A DNA stretch of 64,000 nucleotides, taken from NCBI GenBank assembly GCA_949292775.1, contig CASFBL010000003.1, forward strand, positions 55,549-119,548. The letters are read 5' to 3'. The position numbers and the translations under genes were made by a program. Each line of letters starts with the position of its first letter. Positions within the stretch are counted from its first letter, which is position 1. Below the pieces are notes generated by a model. That model had not been told where the DNA came from and searched no databases. It saw only the letters and a program-made list of their open reading frames with translations. Shown here piece by piece: positions 32,402 through 41,977 of the stretch. Source of the stretch: an uncultured Eubacteriales bacterium (lineage in GTDB: Bacteria; Bacillota; Clostridia; Oscillospirales; Acutalibacteraceae).

Positions 32402-34279
32402 CTATTTTGAACGCCGCCCGGCATTTTCATACAAAGCGGTTTTGTTGGCGGAATAGCACGGGTAAAGGGGTGTCATGTTCCAGCGCACAAACACATTTCT
32501 GTCGTCGGTCGAAATTTCTTCCACCCCGTCTTGCCCGGCATAGCTGTTAATATGCTTTCTGCCGGTTTCCACATAATTGTACTGCACGCTGATATCCTGC
32601 AATCCATATCGGATATCATGCATCAGCAAAAACCAGCTTTTCCCCTTGCCGATATAATTGTGCTCTGCGGAAAAGTTGTTGGACATTTCGTCAAAATACA
32701 GCCCCGCATAGCCATGACCGCCCTCCAGATAATTGCCTTTGATTTCGTTGACCGGTCCGTCCGCAAAACGGCCGAGGACATACAGCCCCGCCCCGTCATA
32801 CAAATGGTTTTCAATCACATCGGTCACGCGGTTGCCGCAAATGCTGTAACCGGACATGCCGCTTTCTGCACCCCAGCCCCAGCCCACGGAAATGCCCGTG
32901 TAGCTGCCGTGGCACACCTCGTTGCAGGTCAGCTGCACATCCTGCCCGTAACCGACCATGATTCCGATTCCGCCGAGATAGCTTTTTCCGTAACTGTCGA
33001 TTATGTTATCTGCAATCACAACATGTTTGGAAATCGGCTGTGCGGCGGGGTCGGTATCGGCAAAGCTGCCGACACAAACCGCTGTGCCCGCAGTTTGCGT
33101 GAAATTGTTATGATATAAAAGCACATTATCACAGCCGCCGTCATATTGCACGCCGGTCGAACCGGCGCCGTTCACCGTACAGCGCAGAAATTCTACGCTG
33201 TCGCTGTTTTGTATCCGCAGCGCTGCAGGCGGCATGCGCCACACGACACCGCTTTCATCCAAATCCATGTATCTTGTGCCCTGCACATCGGCAAATCCGG
33301 ATGCAGACGGCTCGTTCCAGTTTGTATAAGCAAAGGTAATATTTTCAAAACGGATATGGCTGGTGTCACGCACTTCCAGCAAATGGGAGGTCTGGGGAAT
33401 ATCAAACTGCAGTTCGGCAAGCGCATCTTCGCTTTCAGGGTAATAATAAAGCATCTGCGCCGTGTCATCATAATACCACTCACCGGGCGTGTTGACCAAA
33501 GACAGGTCGTTTTCTGCCCAAACAAAAGGCTCAGCAATTTTGGAACTGCGCTGGGAAAAGAATTTTTCTGTGCACACATCTGTAAAAACAGCCTCAACGC
33601 CCTTGTCTGCGCCGCGCAATTCCTGCACCTTTGCAACGGAATGCGTCCAGGCTTCAATGATATGCAGTTCGAGCGTATCGCAAGATTCGGTCTGCAAAAG
33701 CGCTTGAAAATCCTGCGGCAGATACAGCGTTTGCTGTTCGTCCTGCCATTTTCCGGTTTGCACCTCTTTTTTGTAGTTTTCGTTCTTTTCGGGGAATCTT
33801 GCCCGTGTGGCAAGCGCACCATCCACATAAAGCTGCCGAAACGGTTCAGCCGCTACCGAGGTGCAAAAAATACCGTTTTGATAAGATTCCCAACCCCCGG
33901 TCACCTGCACGCTGCCGCTGAAAACAGCCTGTTCAGGCGCAGAAAACACAATCGGCAAACCGCTTGCAGGCGCTTGCTGCAAAACCAAAGGCTTATCAAA
34001 ATGATATCTTTTGTTTTCCAGCTGAATGCAAATGCTGTCGTACCCGGCGGCAGCCGTTTTAGACAGCGTCACAGCCTTTTGATAGGCTTGCTGCACGGCG
34101 TCGGCGTTATCCCCTTTAACCGGGATAATATAGCTGAATTCATACTTTGTATATTCCACCGGCGCAAAATCAAGCGTATAGTCCTGTGCTTTTTGACAGG
34201 TGCGAAACGCATATACAGAAGCGCCGCCCAACACAATCAGCACAACAACCAAAAGGATGCAAACTATTTTTTTCCACAT
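32402..34279 (-). CDS. Second membrane-anchored beta-helix protein (GH141-like)
   Basis: 625 residues. Membrane segment at about 5-24, then a domain with FSGSVQVTGGWESYQNGIF and ARFPEKNENY, and a beta-helix from about residue 290 (HIRFENITFAYTNWNEPSA region) onward. It parallels the downstream 30135-32390 protein in layout (GEWYYDDTAQMLYYYPES versus GEYYIDRAANKLYLYP), so the two are distant paralogues. Its start overlaps the end of xylB by 16 bases. Confidence 0.7.
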   Translation of the reverse strand: MWKKIVCILLVVVLIVLGGASVYAFRTCQKAQDYTLDFAPVEYTKYEFSYIIPVKGDNADAVQQAYQKAVTLSKTAAAGYDSICIQLENKRYHFDKPLVLQQAPASGLPIVFSAPEQAVFSGSVQVTGGWESYQNGIFCTSVAAEPFRQLYVDGALATRARFPEKNENYKKEVQTGKWQDEQQTLYLPQDFQALLQTESCDTLELHIIEAWTHSVAKVQELRGADKGVEAVFTDVCTEKFFSQRSSKIAEPFVWAENDLSLVNTPGEWYYDDTAQMLYYYPESEDALAELQFDIPQTSHLLEVRDTSHIRFENITFAYTNWNEPSASGFADVQGTRYMDLDESGVVWRMPPAALRIQNSDSVEFLRCTVNGAGSTGVQYDGGCDNVLLYHNNFTQTAGTAVCVGSFADTDPAAQPISKHVVIADNIIDSYGKSYLGGIGIMVGYGQDVQLTCNEVCHGSYTGISVGWGWGAESGMSGYSICGNRVTDVIENHLYDGAGLYVLGRFADGPVNEIKGNYLEGGHGYAGLYFDEMSNNFSAEHNYIGKGKSWFLLMHDIRYGLQDISVQYNYVETGRKHINSYAGQDGVEEISTDDRNVFVRWNMTPLYPCYSANKTALYENAGRRSK

Positions 34280-35768
34280 GTTCCTGCCACCACCGTTTCG
34301 CCCTGCATCACACTTTGCACGGCCGGATACAGCGCACGATATTTATGATAAGCCGGCATATAGGCTGCATGTGCATCGGCATTGTATGTGATTTCGCAGA
34401 AAGCCGTTTGATTCATATGCCGGTTTGCGGTTTCTAAATCTGCACATACGCCGCTTGCTGCTGCGGCAAGCATGGCAGCACCTTTCGCACCGCTTTCCTT
34501 GCTGTCGCCGGTACATACGCTTCTGCCAAGCATATCTGCAAGAATTTGCAGCCAAAGCGGACTGTTCGCTCCGCCGCCGCACACGCTGGTTTGACGGGCA
34601 CGAACCCCCAGTTCCCGCAGAAGCATGTCGCAGTCGCAAATGCTCATGCAAACGCCCTCTAAAACGGCACGATACAGCACATCGGCGCCGTGCCGTGCAG
34701 AAAGGCCCACAAAAACGCCGCGGCAATCCGGGTCCAGATGCGGGGTGCGCTCGCCCATTAAATACGGCAAAAACAGAACGCCGTCGCTGGAGCAGAGAGA
34801 AGCAGCGTTGTCCAGCTCACGATAAGAGCGTTCTTCGGCAAAGGTATGGCGAAACCAGCTTATGGAAAGCCCGCACGCCTGCGTCACGCCCATGATGTGC
34901 CATTTCCCGGGCACACTGTGGCAGAAAGTATGTACTCTCCCCTGCGGGTCATAGGCCGAGTATCTACGGCAGAAAACACAACGCCGCTGGTGCCGAGAGA
35001 AATGCTGACCTCACCGCTTTGCAAAATCCCGTTGCCAAGCGCCGCGGCGGCCTGATCACCCGCCCCTGCGCAAACGACCGTATCGCCGGGAAGGCCGGTA
35101 TAGGCGGCTGTTTCGCGGCTTATGGACGCGACCGGCTCCCAGCTTTCATACACCTGCGGCAGCCATTGCCGGGGGATTTCAAAGGCTTCTAAAATCTCAG
35201 AACACCAATCCCGTTCGCGTACGGAAAAATAACCTGTGCCGCTTGCGTCGGAAACATCGGTGGCAAACTTACCGGTCAGGCAAAACTGGACATAATCTTT
35301 CGGCAGAAGCACCTTGTGGATTTTCGCATACACTTCGGGCAGATGTCTGCACACCCAAAGCAGCTTTGTCAGGGTAAAAGAGGTATTCGGCGCGTTGCAG
35401 GTCAGTTCAATATATTTTTGCCGACCGATTACCCGGCAAATTTCCTGCACCTCGTCCCCGGTGCGCTGGTCGCACCAGATAATGCTGTCGGTCAGCGGCG
35501 TGTTGTGTGCATCCAAAAGCACCAGCCCGTGCATTTGCCCGGAAACGCCAATGCCGCGAATCACTGCGCCGGCACAGTTTTGCGCGAGCGTGCGCAGCGT
35601 TTGCAGCGCAGCGTTTTTCCAGTCTGACGGGTCTTGCTGTGCCCAGCCATTTTGCGGCTGCTCCAAAGCATATGCCTGAAACGCCGTATTCAAAATTTCG
35701 CCTTTTTCGGAAAACAGCACCGCCTTAGTCCCGGAGGTACCGACATCCATTCCTATAAAACCGTTCAT
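34264..35768 (-). pseudogene. xylB: Xylulokinase with a frameshift
   Basis: Two adjoining frames together give a full ~500-residue FGGY kinase. The first (from ATG 35768) begins [17 protein letters not shown] and runs to SGVVFSAVDT; then the frame shifts around 34950-34966. The next frame continues with YDPQGRVHTFCHSVPGKWH and MGVTQACGLSISWF to the end. One base is missing (or two extra) in the minus-strand reading. No slippery heptamer is visible. It could be a real mutation, a sequence error or rarely a recoding event. If intact, the product phosphorylates D-xylulose. The ATG overlaps the xylA stop (ATGA). Confidence 0.85.
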
Positions 35769-37087
35769 AGCGTTTGCCCCGTCAAAACAATATACTGGTT
35801 AATAAGCGATTCCAAATATTCCTGTCTGCCGCTGGACGGATGCGGTTCGCCGGCAGCAAGCGCATGGGCGCTGAGTTCTTCTAAAGAGGTCGCACCGGAC
35901 TCAATCTTTTTGCCGATACCGCTGTCAAAAGAGGCATATCGCTTTGCAACGAATTGCTCTAAGCAGCCGTCTGCCAGCAGTTTGTCTGCAACCAGCAAGC
36001 CAAAGGCAAATGCATCCATGCCTGCGATATAAGCTAAGAAAATATCTTCGGGGGTGTTGCTGGGGCGGCGCACTTTTGCGTCAAAATTCAGCCCGCCGTT
36101 TTTAAAGCCGCCCGCCTTGAGCACCTCATACATGCACAGCGTTGTATCATACACATTGGTTGGGAAGCAGTCGGTGTCCCAGCCAAGCAGGGTGTCGCCG
36201 CTGTTTGCGTCAATCGAGCCGAACGCCCGGTTGTCGCGCGCAACACGCAGTTCGTGCTGGAAAGTATGCCCGGCGAGCGTGGCGTGATTGGCCTCAATGT
36301 TAAGCTTGAAATCTTTTTCAAGTCCATATTTCCGAAGAAAAGCAAGCACCGTTGCACCGTCAAAATCATATTGGTGCTTGGTGGGCTCTTTGGGCTTGGG
36401 TTCAATATAGAAATCCCCGGCAAAGCCGATTTTTCTGCCGTAATCGACCGCCATTCGCATCAATGCCGCCATATGGTCGAGCTCACGGCCGGTGTCAGTG
36501 TTGAGCAGCGTTTCATAGCCTTCCCGTCCGCCCCAAAATACATATCCACTGCCGCCGAGTGCAGTCGTTACCTCCAGTGCTTTTTTGATTTGCGCCGCGG
36601 CATATGCAAACACATCCGCATCGTTAGAGGTAGCGGCGCCGTTCATATAGCGCGGATTATTAAAGCAGTTTGCCGTGCCCCACAACAGGCGGATTCCCGT
36701 GCGCTCCATTTCCTGTTTCAAGAGCGGAACAATACGGTCTATATTTTCATTGGATTCGCGCAGCGTGGCGCCCTCGGGTGCGATGTCGCGGTCGTGGAAG
36801 CAAAAATACTCAATTTCCAGTTTTTCCATCAGTTCAAACGCAGCGGCAACCCGATTTTGCGAGATTTCCAGCGGCGTTGTACCGCCAAAATTCATGCACC
36901 GTGTGCCTGCGCCGAACATATCGGTACTTTCACTGCACAAGGTGTGCCAATAGCTCATGGCAAACTTCAAATGTGCGCGCATTGGTTTGCCGGCAACCAC
37001 TTTATCTTTGTCATAAAACCGAAACGCAAAGGGATTATTGCTTTTTACACCTTCAAACTGGATTTTCGGGATGCTGGGAAAATACAC
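35765..37087 (-). CDS. xylA: Xylose isomerase
   Basis: 440 residues from GTG 37087 with AAGGAG seven bases upstream; the open frame extends further but lacks homology. Family motifs: [54 protein letters not shown] and [13 protein letters not shown]. Metal-binding Glu/Asp/His residues are present. It interconverts D-xylose and D-xylulose. It begins an operon with xylB and two beta-helix proteins. Confidence 0.96.
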   Translation of the reverse strand: MYFPSIPKIQFEGVKSNNPFAFRFYDKDKVVAGKPMRAHLKFAMSYWHTLCSESTDMFGAGTRCMNFGGTTPLEISQNRVAAAFELMEKLEIEYFCFHDRDIAPEGATLRESNENIDRIVPLLKQEMERTGIRLLWGTANCFNNPRYMNGAATSNDADVFAYAAAQIKKALEVTTALGGSGYVFWGGREGYETLLNTDTGRELDHMAALMRMAVDYGRKIGFAGDFYIEPKPKEPTKHQYDFDGATVLAFLRKYGLEKDFKLNIEANHATLAGHTFQHELRVARDNRAFGSIDANSGDTLLGWDTDCFPTNVYDTTLCMYEVLKAGGFKNGGLNFDAKVRRPSNTPEDIFLAYIAGMDAFAFGLLVADKLLADGCLEQFVAKRYASFDSGIGKKIESGATSLEELSAHALAAGEPHPSSGRQEYLESLINQYIVLTGQTL

Positions 37088-37107
37088 AAAACCACTCCTT
37101 AAATTGT

Positions 37108-37125
37108 TGCACAATATTTCGTGCA
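37108..37125 (-). promoter_or_regulatory. Possible operator upstream of xylA
   Basis: TGCAC, eight bases, GTGCA: a short inverted repeat about 20 bases before the xylA start. It is a candidate site for the neighbouring LacI-type regulator. Confidence 0.35.
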
Positions 37126-37142
37126 CGCGAACGGTGCGTTGA

Positions 37143-37174
37143 AAAAGAATAAGCAGCAAGCTGCTTATTCTTTT
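37143..37174 (-). terminator. Terminator between the LacI-type regulator and xylA
   Basis: 14-bp perfect stem (37143-37156 with 37161-37174), CAAG loop, T-rich tail in the minus direction. Confidence 0.9.
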
Positions 37175-37191
37175 CCTATTATAGTTTTTGC

Positions 37192-38202
37192 TTATAATGA
37201 CTGGTCCACTTTGATATACAAATCCGAATACTGCACAGCCTGCACTGTGTCTTTGGCGATTACAGCGTCAAAAACGCTTTTGACAGCATTATACCCTTGT
37301 TCAAACGGCTGTTGACAAATCGTAGCAAGAATTTCACCGTTTTTCATAGCGGCGCGCGTCGTCGGCGTGTCATCAAACGAACAAACCCGGATTGCACGCC
37401 CGCTTTCGCGGATTGCCTGCAAGGTGCCGGAAACGCCGCCCGCGGTTATACAAACAAAATCAATTTCTTGATTTTCCGCAAGCACGGTTTGCATTGCGGC
37501 ATATGCCGTGGCGTTGTCGTCGTTGTTTTCCACCACACGCGCAATAGAAATGCCCGGATATTCCCGCACCACACTGCGCACGCCCTCAACGCGCATACGG
37601 TGCCCCGTATGCAGTGTGCTGCCGGTCACGATGCAAAGCCGCGCCCGGCCACCGGAGAGCAGTCCGACCAGCCGGCCGGCAATTTTGCCGCTTTTTAAAT
37701 AGTCACAGCCGACATAGGCGAGTTTTTCCGCATCGGGAACATCGCTTGACAGCGTAACCACCCGGATGCCCTGCGCCGTCAGTTCCCGAATCTTTTCAGA
37801 AATCTCCTGCGATTCCAGCGGCGTTACTATCACACTTTTGGTCTGCGCCGGCAAATGCTCGAGCGCATACAGCAATTTTTGGGTGTCATAACCCTTAATT
37901 TCCGTAAGCTGCAACTGAATTCCATAATCTGCAAAGTTCTTTTCTGCTTCGCAAAGCCCGCTTTTCACATCGTCAAAAAACGAGTTGCCGACACTGTTTA
38001 ATATGACGGAAACCAAAACCGTGTGCCCGGAATAGGCAAGCGCTTTTCCAATCAAATTCGGTTTATATTGATGCTCCCGTGCTATTTTTAAAATTTTCTG
38101 TTTGGTTTGCGGATTGATGCCCGGACGGTTTTTCAACGCACGGTCCACTGTACCTCTGCTGACGCCCGCCAGCTCTGCAATTTCCTGTGCTGTGATTGCC
38201 AA
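37192..38202 (-). CDS. LacI-family transcriptional regulator
   Basis: 336 residues from TTG 38202 with a purine-rich GGAGAG site upstream. N-terminal helix-turn-helix ([20 protein letters not shown]) and hinge, then a periplasmic-binding-protein-like sensor domain of the type 1/ribose-binding class. It likely represses the xylA operon downstream or the methyltransferase cluster upstream until a sugar binds. It has its own promoter and terminator. Confidence 0.88.
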   Translation of the reverse strand: MAITAQEIAELAGVSRGTVDRALKNRPGINPQTKQKILKIAREHQYKPNLIGKALAYSGHTVLVSVILNSVGNSFFDDVKSGLCEAEKNFADYGIQLQLTEIKGYDTQKLLYALEHLPAQTKSVIVTPLESQEISEKIRELTAQGIRVVTLSSDVPDAEKLAYVGCDYLKSGKIAGRLVGLLSGGRARLCIVTGSTLHTGHRMRVEGVRSVVREYPGISIARVVENNDDNATAYAAMQTVLAENQEIDFVCITAGGVSGTLQAIRESGRAIRVCSFDDTPTTRAAMKNGEILATICQQPFEQGYNAVKSVFDAVIAKDTVQAVQYSDLYIKVDQSL

Positions 38203-38255
38203 AAGCTACATCTCTCCTTTCCAAATGGTACAAAACGGTCTCTTTACACAGCTTT

Positions 38256-38284
38256 ATTATAAAAAAAGCGCCTTTTTTTGTCAA
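38256..38284 (-). promoter_or_regulatory. Consensus promoter of the LacI-type regulator
   Basis: TTGACA (38279-38284), 17-base spacer, TATAAT (38256-38261): a perfect consensus pair. Confidence 0.8.
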
Positions 38285-38314
38285 CACATGTATTGGTTTT
38301 CGAACACACCGCGC

Positions 38315-38842
38315 TCATTCCCCGCGATACAGCAGCATACTGAAATAAGTTACCGTGTTTTCGCCGTTGTAATATCGAATCCCACATTCTTTTGCGAGTG
38401 CTGTCACATCAATTCCGCACGCTTCAATGGAAATCAGCGCGCGTTCGGGGTGGCGACAGGGTGCATCGGGATAGGTACAGCGGCAGCAAAGTGAGCACGC
38501 GCCGCTGCTCAAAAGCATTTTTTCGTTGCCGAGATGGCGGAAAAGCGACAGGTCAAAATGCTTATGCTGTTTCCCCGCTTCAAACATGCCCTCAATATCA
38601 AAACTATCTTCGAGTGTGTGCACTGTTGTATAGACAATGGCTTTGTCATAAGACAAAATTCGTTTTTGCAAGGATTCCACACTGCCCACCGCTGGCGGAC
38701 AAGTCCAGCAGGCGCCATATTTGCCACAGGCATTTTCCTCACACGCCGCGCGCACAAAATCTCCGAATGGGATCTGACGGGTCGATATGCAAGCGGTTTC
38801 CCGGCTGTTGTCGTGTATCAAACGCAGAAGCTCTGTATTCAT
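38315..38842 (-). CDS. DUF2284 Cys-rich metal-binding protein
   Basis: 175 residues. The N-terminal CGKYGACWTCPPAVG and the later ACSLCCRCTYPDAPCRHPE motifs supply about ten cysteines able to bind an Fe-S cluster or metal; this is the DUF2284 pattern, often next to corrinoid methyltransferases. It may supply electrons or metal for corrinoid reactivation. Its ATG overlaps the upstream activator stop (ATGA), so it is the last gene of the methyltransferase operon. Confidence 0.85.
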   Translation of the reverse strand: MNTELLRLIHDNSRETACISTRQIPFGDFVRAACEENACGKYGACWTCPPAVGSVESLQKRILSYDKAIVYTTVHTLEDSFDIEGMFEAGKQHKHFDLSLFRHLGNEKMLLSSGACSLCCRCTYPDAPCRHPERALISIEACGIDVTALAKECGIRYYNGENTVTYFSMLLYRGE

Positions 38843-40251
38843 GGTGTTTCTCCGAAGTACATATACTGCATAAATTTTTCTGAAAAGCCCGCATCGGCTG
38901 CAAGGTCAATATATTTTGCGCGGGCAGCAATGGCTTCGGCGCGCGCCTGCTCGCGGGGATAAACAGCGCAGCCCTCTAAAGATGCATTGCCGAGCTGCAC
39001 GCACTTCTTTTCCAAAAGCGGGGACAAAAGCCCGGTTCTGCAAGCACTTTTCACATTCAAATAAGCAGAAAACCCACCGGCTAAAAACACCGTGTCTACT
39101 GCCGATTCCGAAATGCCGGCAAGTTCCAAAAGCTGCTGCGTCCCCGCGCGGACAGCGGATTTTGCAAGCTGGAACTGCCGAATGTCCGCCGCCGTTAAGG
39201 CAACGCCGGGGGCAACGAAAAACGCTTCGTCCTCCATGGCTCCGGTTTCATCTACTATCCCGTGCAGACAAAGCTCGCTTATAACATCTACAAGTCCGGT
39301 TCCGCAAACGCCTGTCGGCTTTTCGCCTAAAAAGGTCGGTGCATACGGATAAGTATAATGCGTTATTGCACCTGCAGCAGCAGGCATGCCGCACGAGATG
39401 TTTGCGCCTTCAAAACAGGGGCCTGCGGCTGTCGCCGTGCAAAGCACCTGCCGGTCGTTAAACAGCGCCACTTCGGCATTTGTACCGAGGTCAATTAACA
39501 AATTGTATTTTCCCGATTTGGGAACGGCGCAAACCAGAAGGCCTGCTAAAATATCCGCCCCAACGAAAGAGGCTATGCAGGGAAGCGTCGTAACCGTTTC
39601 CCCCGGCAGCCCCAAATCGGCTGCGCGAACGGTCTGTGCATTTAAAAAATGCGGCGTATAGGGCGCCGTTCCAAGCGACGCACAATCCACACCCCAAAAA
39701 AGATGCAGCATCGTCGTATTGCCGCTGACATAGGTTTTCTGAATCTGCGCTCCCGCTGCTGTTAGTGGCCCGATTTGCTTTTGCAGAGCTTGTAAAAGCA
39801 CGCCTTGCAGAGGCTCTGCACCGTGTTCTGCACAATATGCAATCCGGCTTATTACATCAGCGCCGTAAGCGGTCTGCGGATTGTTAAAAGCCTTTCGGTA
39901 CAATATTCTGCCGCTTTCCGGCTCAAACAGTGCCAATGCAACGGTCGTGCTGCCAATATCGATGGCAAGGTCTGCGCGCCCCTGCGGGACTGTTTGCGCC
40001 TGCTCATTTTCGGGCGTAAACACAAAGCCGCCGCGCACCGGGGAAAGAATGCGAATGTCCGTGGTAACCCGGTATTGGCAGGCCAAAACTTCACCAATCC
40101 CTTCGAGCTGCACGCGGCATTTGCCGCACTTGCCCGTGCCGCCGCATGGCAACGGCATCGAAAAACCGTTTTCCCGCAGCGCCTGCGCCAAGATTGTTCC
40201 GGCCTGCACCTGCAGGCTGGTATTTTCTAATTCAATACAAACCGTTTTCAT
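38839..40251 (-). CDS. Corrinoid activation protein (ASKHA domain with [2Fe-2S] ferredoxin)
   Basis: 470 residues. The N-terminal ferredoxin has Cys36, Cys42, Cys45 and Cys58, the plant-type [2Fe-2S] spacing. After a linker, an ASKHA ATPase-like domain (LAIDIGSTTVALAL near residue 94; LIDLGTNAEVAL near 251; VFLAGGFSAYLNVK near 410) completes the RACE/RACo family. It reduces inactive Co(II) corrinoid back to Co(I) using ATP. Located in a cluster with its expected client, the B12 protein at 41335-41967. Confidence 0.93.
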   Translation of the reverse strand: MKTVCIELENTSLQVQAGTILAQALRENGFSMPLPCGGTGKCGKCRVQLEGIGEVLACQYRVTTDIRILSPVRGGFVFTPENEQAQTVPQGRADLAIDIGSTTVALALFEPESGRILYRKAFNNPQTAYGADVISRIAYCAEHGAEPLQGVLLQALQKQIGPLTAAGAQIQKTYVSGNTTMLHLFWGVDCASLGTAPYTPHFLNAQTVRAADLGLPGETVTTLPCIASFVGADILAGLLVCAVPKSGKYNLLIDLGTNAEVALFNDRQVLCTATAAGPCFEGANISCGMPAAAGAITHYTYPYAPTFLGEKPTGVCGTGLVDVISELCLHGIVDETGAMEDEAFFVAPGVALTAADIRQFQLAKSAVRAGTQQLLELAGISESAVDTVFLAGGFSAYLNVKSACRTGLLSPLLEKKCVQLGNASLEGCAVYPREQARAEAIAARAKYIDLAADAGFSEKFMQYMYFGETP

Positions 40252-41321
40252 TTTTTCACCTTATATTGTTTGCAGGCATCTAAATAGGCAATGACATTTT
40301 CAACCGGAACTTCCGGCTCTAAAAGATGAGTCGGCGCAATCAAAAGGCCGCCTTTCGGGCCGACCATGTCCAAAGTATCCCAAACAAAATCCCGTATTTC
40401 CTGCGGCGTACCAAAAGGCATGAGCGTTTGCGTGCCAAGCGTTCCGCAGAACGAGATGCGGTCTCCGTATTGCGCGTAAATCTCACGAAAGTCCATGCTT
40501 TCCGGCTGAACGGGATTGAGCACATCCACGCCAACCTCAATCAGGCGGTCGATGAACGGTTCCACAAACCCACAGCTATGATAAAAAACCAAAATATCAG
40601 GCCGGACGGCACGCGCGGCCGCAATAACCTTTTGCAGGCGCGGCTTTAAAAACCGGTCATATAAATCCATGCTCATCATGGGCGATGACTGCATGCCGAT
40701 ATCGTCGCCGAGATAGATGCCGTCTGCACCCATGACTGCAAAATAAACCGCACGGTCACAAGCGTTTGCCGTCACAACATCTAAAACCGCATCCGCCATT
40801 TCCTCATCACAGAGCATATCCATCATCAGTGCTTCCATACTGCGCAGATACCACGCGGTCTCCCAAATGGTGCACTGCATGCTGCCAATCACAAAATTTC
40901 CGGCAGCCTTTAACGCTGCTGCGTACATGCGGGCAGGCAGAAGCGGTTTTTTAGAAAATTTCGGAAACGGATAACTTTGAATCTCCTCTACGGTCTGCGC
41001 TTCAGCAAGCGGGTGCCGAAGCCGCCGCATATGCATCGCTGCGGCGCTGCCCGATTCCCACGCTACACCGTACTCATCAAAATTGGTGTCCTCTGCCAGC
41101 GGATATGCATACCTTTCCCGCCAAAAAGACGCGGTATGCGGTCGGCTGACAAGCGGAGCACCCGGAAGATAGCGCATAGCGCGGCGGGGCATTTTGTAGC
41201 CGGTTGTGCGCACATACTGCTTGAATCTCGCTTCCAAATCCGGCGACATAGAGAATTCCACCGGCATAAAAGCATAGCCGGTGCGCCGCAGCAGCCCAAA
41301 TAGATTTTCTCGGTCGTTCAT
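40248..41321 (-). CDS. UroD-fold methyltransferase A
   Basis: 357 residues of the uroporphyrinogen decarboxylase-like methyltransferase family. The metal-ligand motif FYHSCGF near residue 245 is present, but the C-terminal position where MtaA/MtbA types carry a Cys reads LLIAPTHLLEP here. It does not look like a haem pathway UroD (no matching N-terminal Arg motif). It probably handles a methylated substrate or the corrinoid. It overlaps the reactivator start by four bases. Confidence 0.82.
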   Translation of the reverse strand: MNDRENLFGLLRRTGYAFMPVEFSMSPDLEARFKQYVRTTGYKMPRRAMRYLPGAPLVSRPHTASFWRERYAYPLAEDTNFDEYGVAWESGSAAAMHMRRLRHPLAEAQTVEEIQSYPFPKFSKKPLLPARMYAAALKAAGNFVIGSMQCTIWETAWYLRSMEALMMDMLCDEEMADAVLDVVTANACDRAVYFAVMGADGIYLGDDIGMQSSPMMSMDLYDRFLKPRLQKVIAAARAVRPDILVFYHSCGFVEPFIDRLIEVGVDVLNPVQPESMDFREIYAQYGDRISFCGTLGTQTLMPFGTPQEIRDFVWDTLDMVGPKGGLLIAPTHLLEPEVPVENVIAYLDACKQYKVKK

Positions 41322-41334
41322 AAGCTTTCCCTAT

Positions 41335-41967
41335 TTAAGCGTGGACAAAAAAGCTCTTCGCCACTTCTGCCGCACTGGCGGCGTCAGGTGTATATGCGTC
41401 TGCGCCGATGCTGTCGGCAAATGCCTGTGTCACAGGCGCGCCGCCGACCATCACTTTTACACGACTGCGCAAGCCGGCCTTTTCCAGCGCATCGATTACA
41501 TCTTTTTGCGAAACCATGGTCGTGGTCAGCAAAGAAGACAGGCAAACCAGCTGCGCATTATTCTCCTGAACCGCACGCACGACTTTTTCCGGCGGGACAT
41601 CCACGCCGAGGTCGACACATGCAATACCGGTTCCTTCCAGCATCATTTTCACAAGATTTTTACCGATGTCGTGCAAATCGCCTTTCACGGTGCAGATGAC
41701 CGCCTTGCCGATAGGCTCAACCCCCGCGGCGGTCAGCGCCGGGCGCAGCACTTCGAGTCCCGCGTTCATCGCCCTTGCCGCAATCAGCACCTCCGGCACA
41801 TAAATCTCATTGTTTTTAAAGCGCGTGCCAACCTCAGACATGGCGGCAATCATCGCCTGATTTAAAATGTCGTTCGGTGTGATGCCGCTTTCCAGTGCTT
41901 CGCTGACCAAAGCACGCACATCTTTTGCTTTGCCTTTTTGGATCATTTCTTTAATCTGTTCGAGCAT
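41335..41967 (-). CDS. B12-binding corrinoid protein (MtaC/MttC-like)
   Basis: 210 residues from ATG 41967. An N-terminal four-helix cap (MLEQIKEMIQKGKAKDVRAL) precedes the Rossmann B12 domain. The DxHxxG motif is at Asp97-His99-Gly102 (KGDLHDIGKN), with LSSLLTTTM and GGAPV further on. It carries the methyl group as methyl-Co(III). It lies between the UroD-fold methyltransferases A and B, the expected position for a shuttle protein. Confidence 0.93.
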   Translation of the reverse strand: MLEQIKEMIQKGKAKDVRALVSEALESGITPNDILNQAMIAAMSEVGTRFKNNEIYVPEVLIAARAMNAGLEVLRPALTAAGVEPIGKAVICTVKGDLHDIGKNLVKMMLEGTGIACVDLGVDVPPEKVVRAVQENNAQLVCLSSLLTTTMVSQKDVIDALEKAGLRSRVKVMVGGAPVTQAFADSIGADAYTPDAASAAEVAKSFFVHA

Positions 41968-41977
41968 AGCTGTTCCC

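Noticed and set aside
33146-34348. 400-codon open frame opposite the second beta-helix gene
   Set aside because: Antisense shadow; composition is Arg/His/Cys-rich and no domain is recognisable.
34945-34970. Programmed -1 frameshift in xylB
   Set aside because: No slippery heptamer or obvious stimulatory structure near the junction; mutation or sequence error is simpler.
36254-37102. Open frame opposite xylA
   Set aside because: Shadow of a highly conserved gene.
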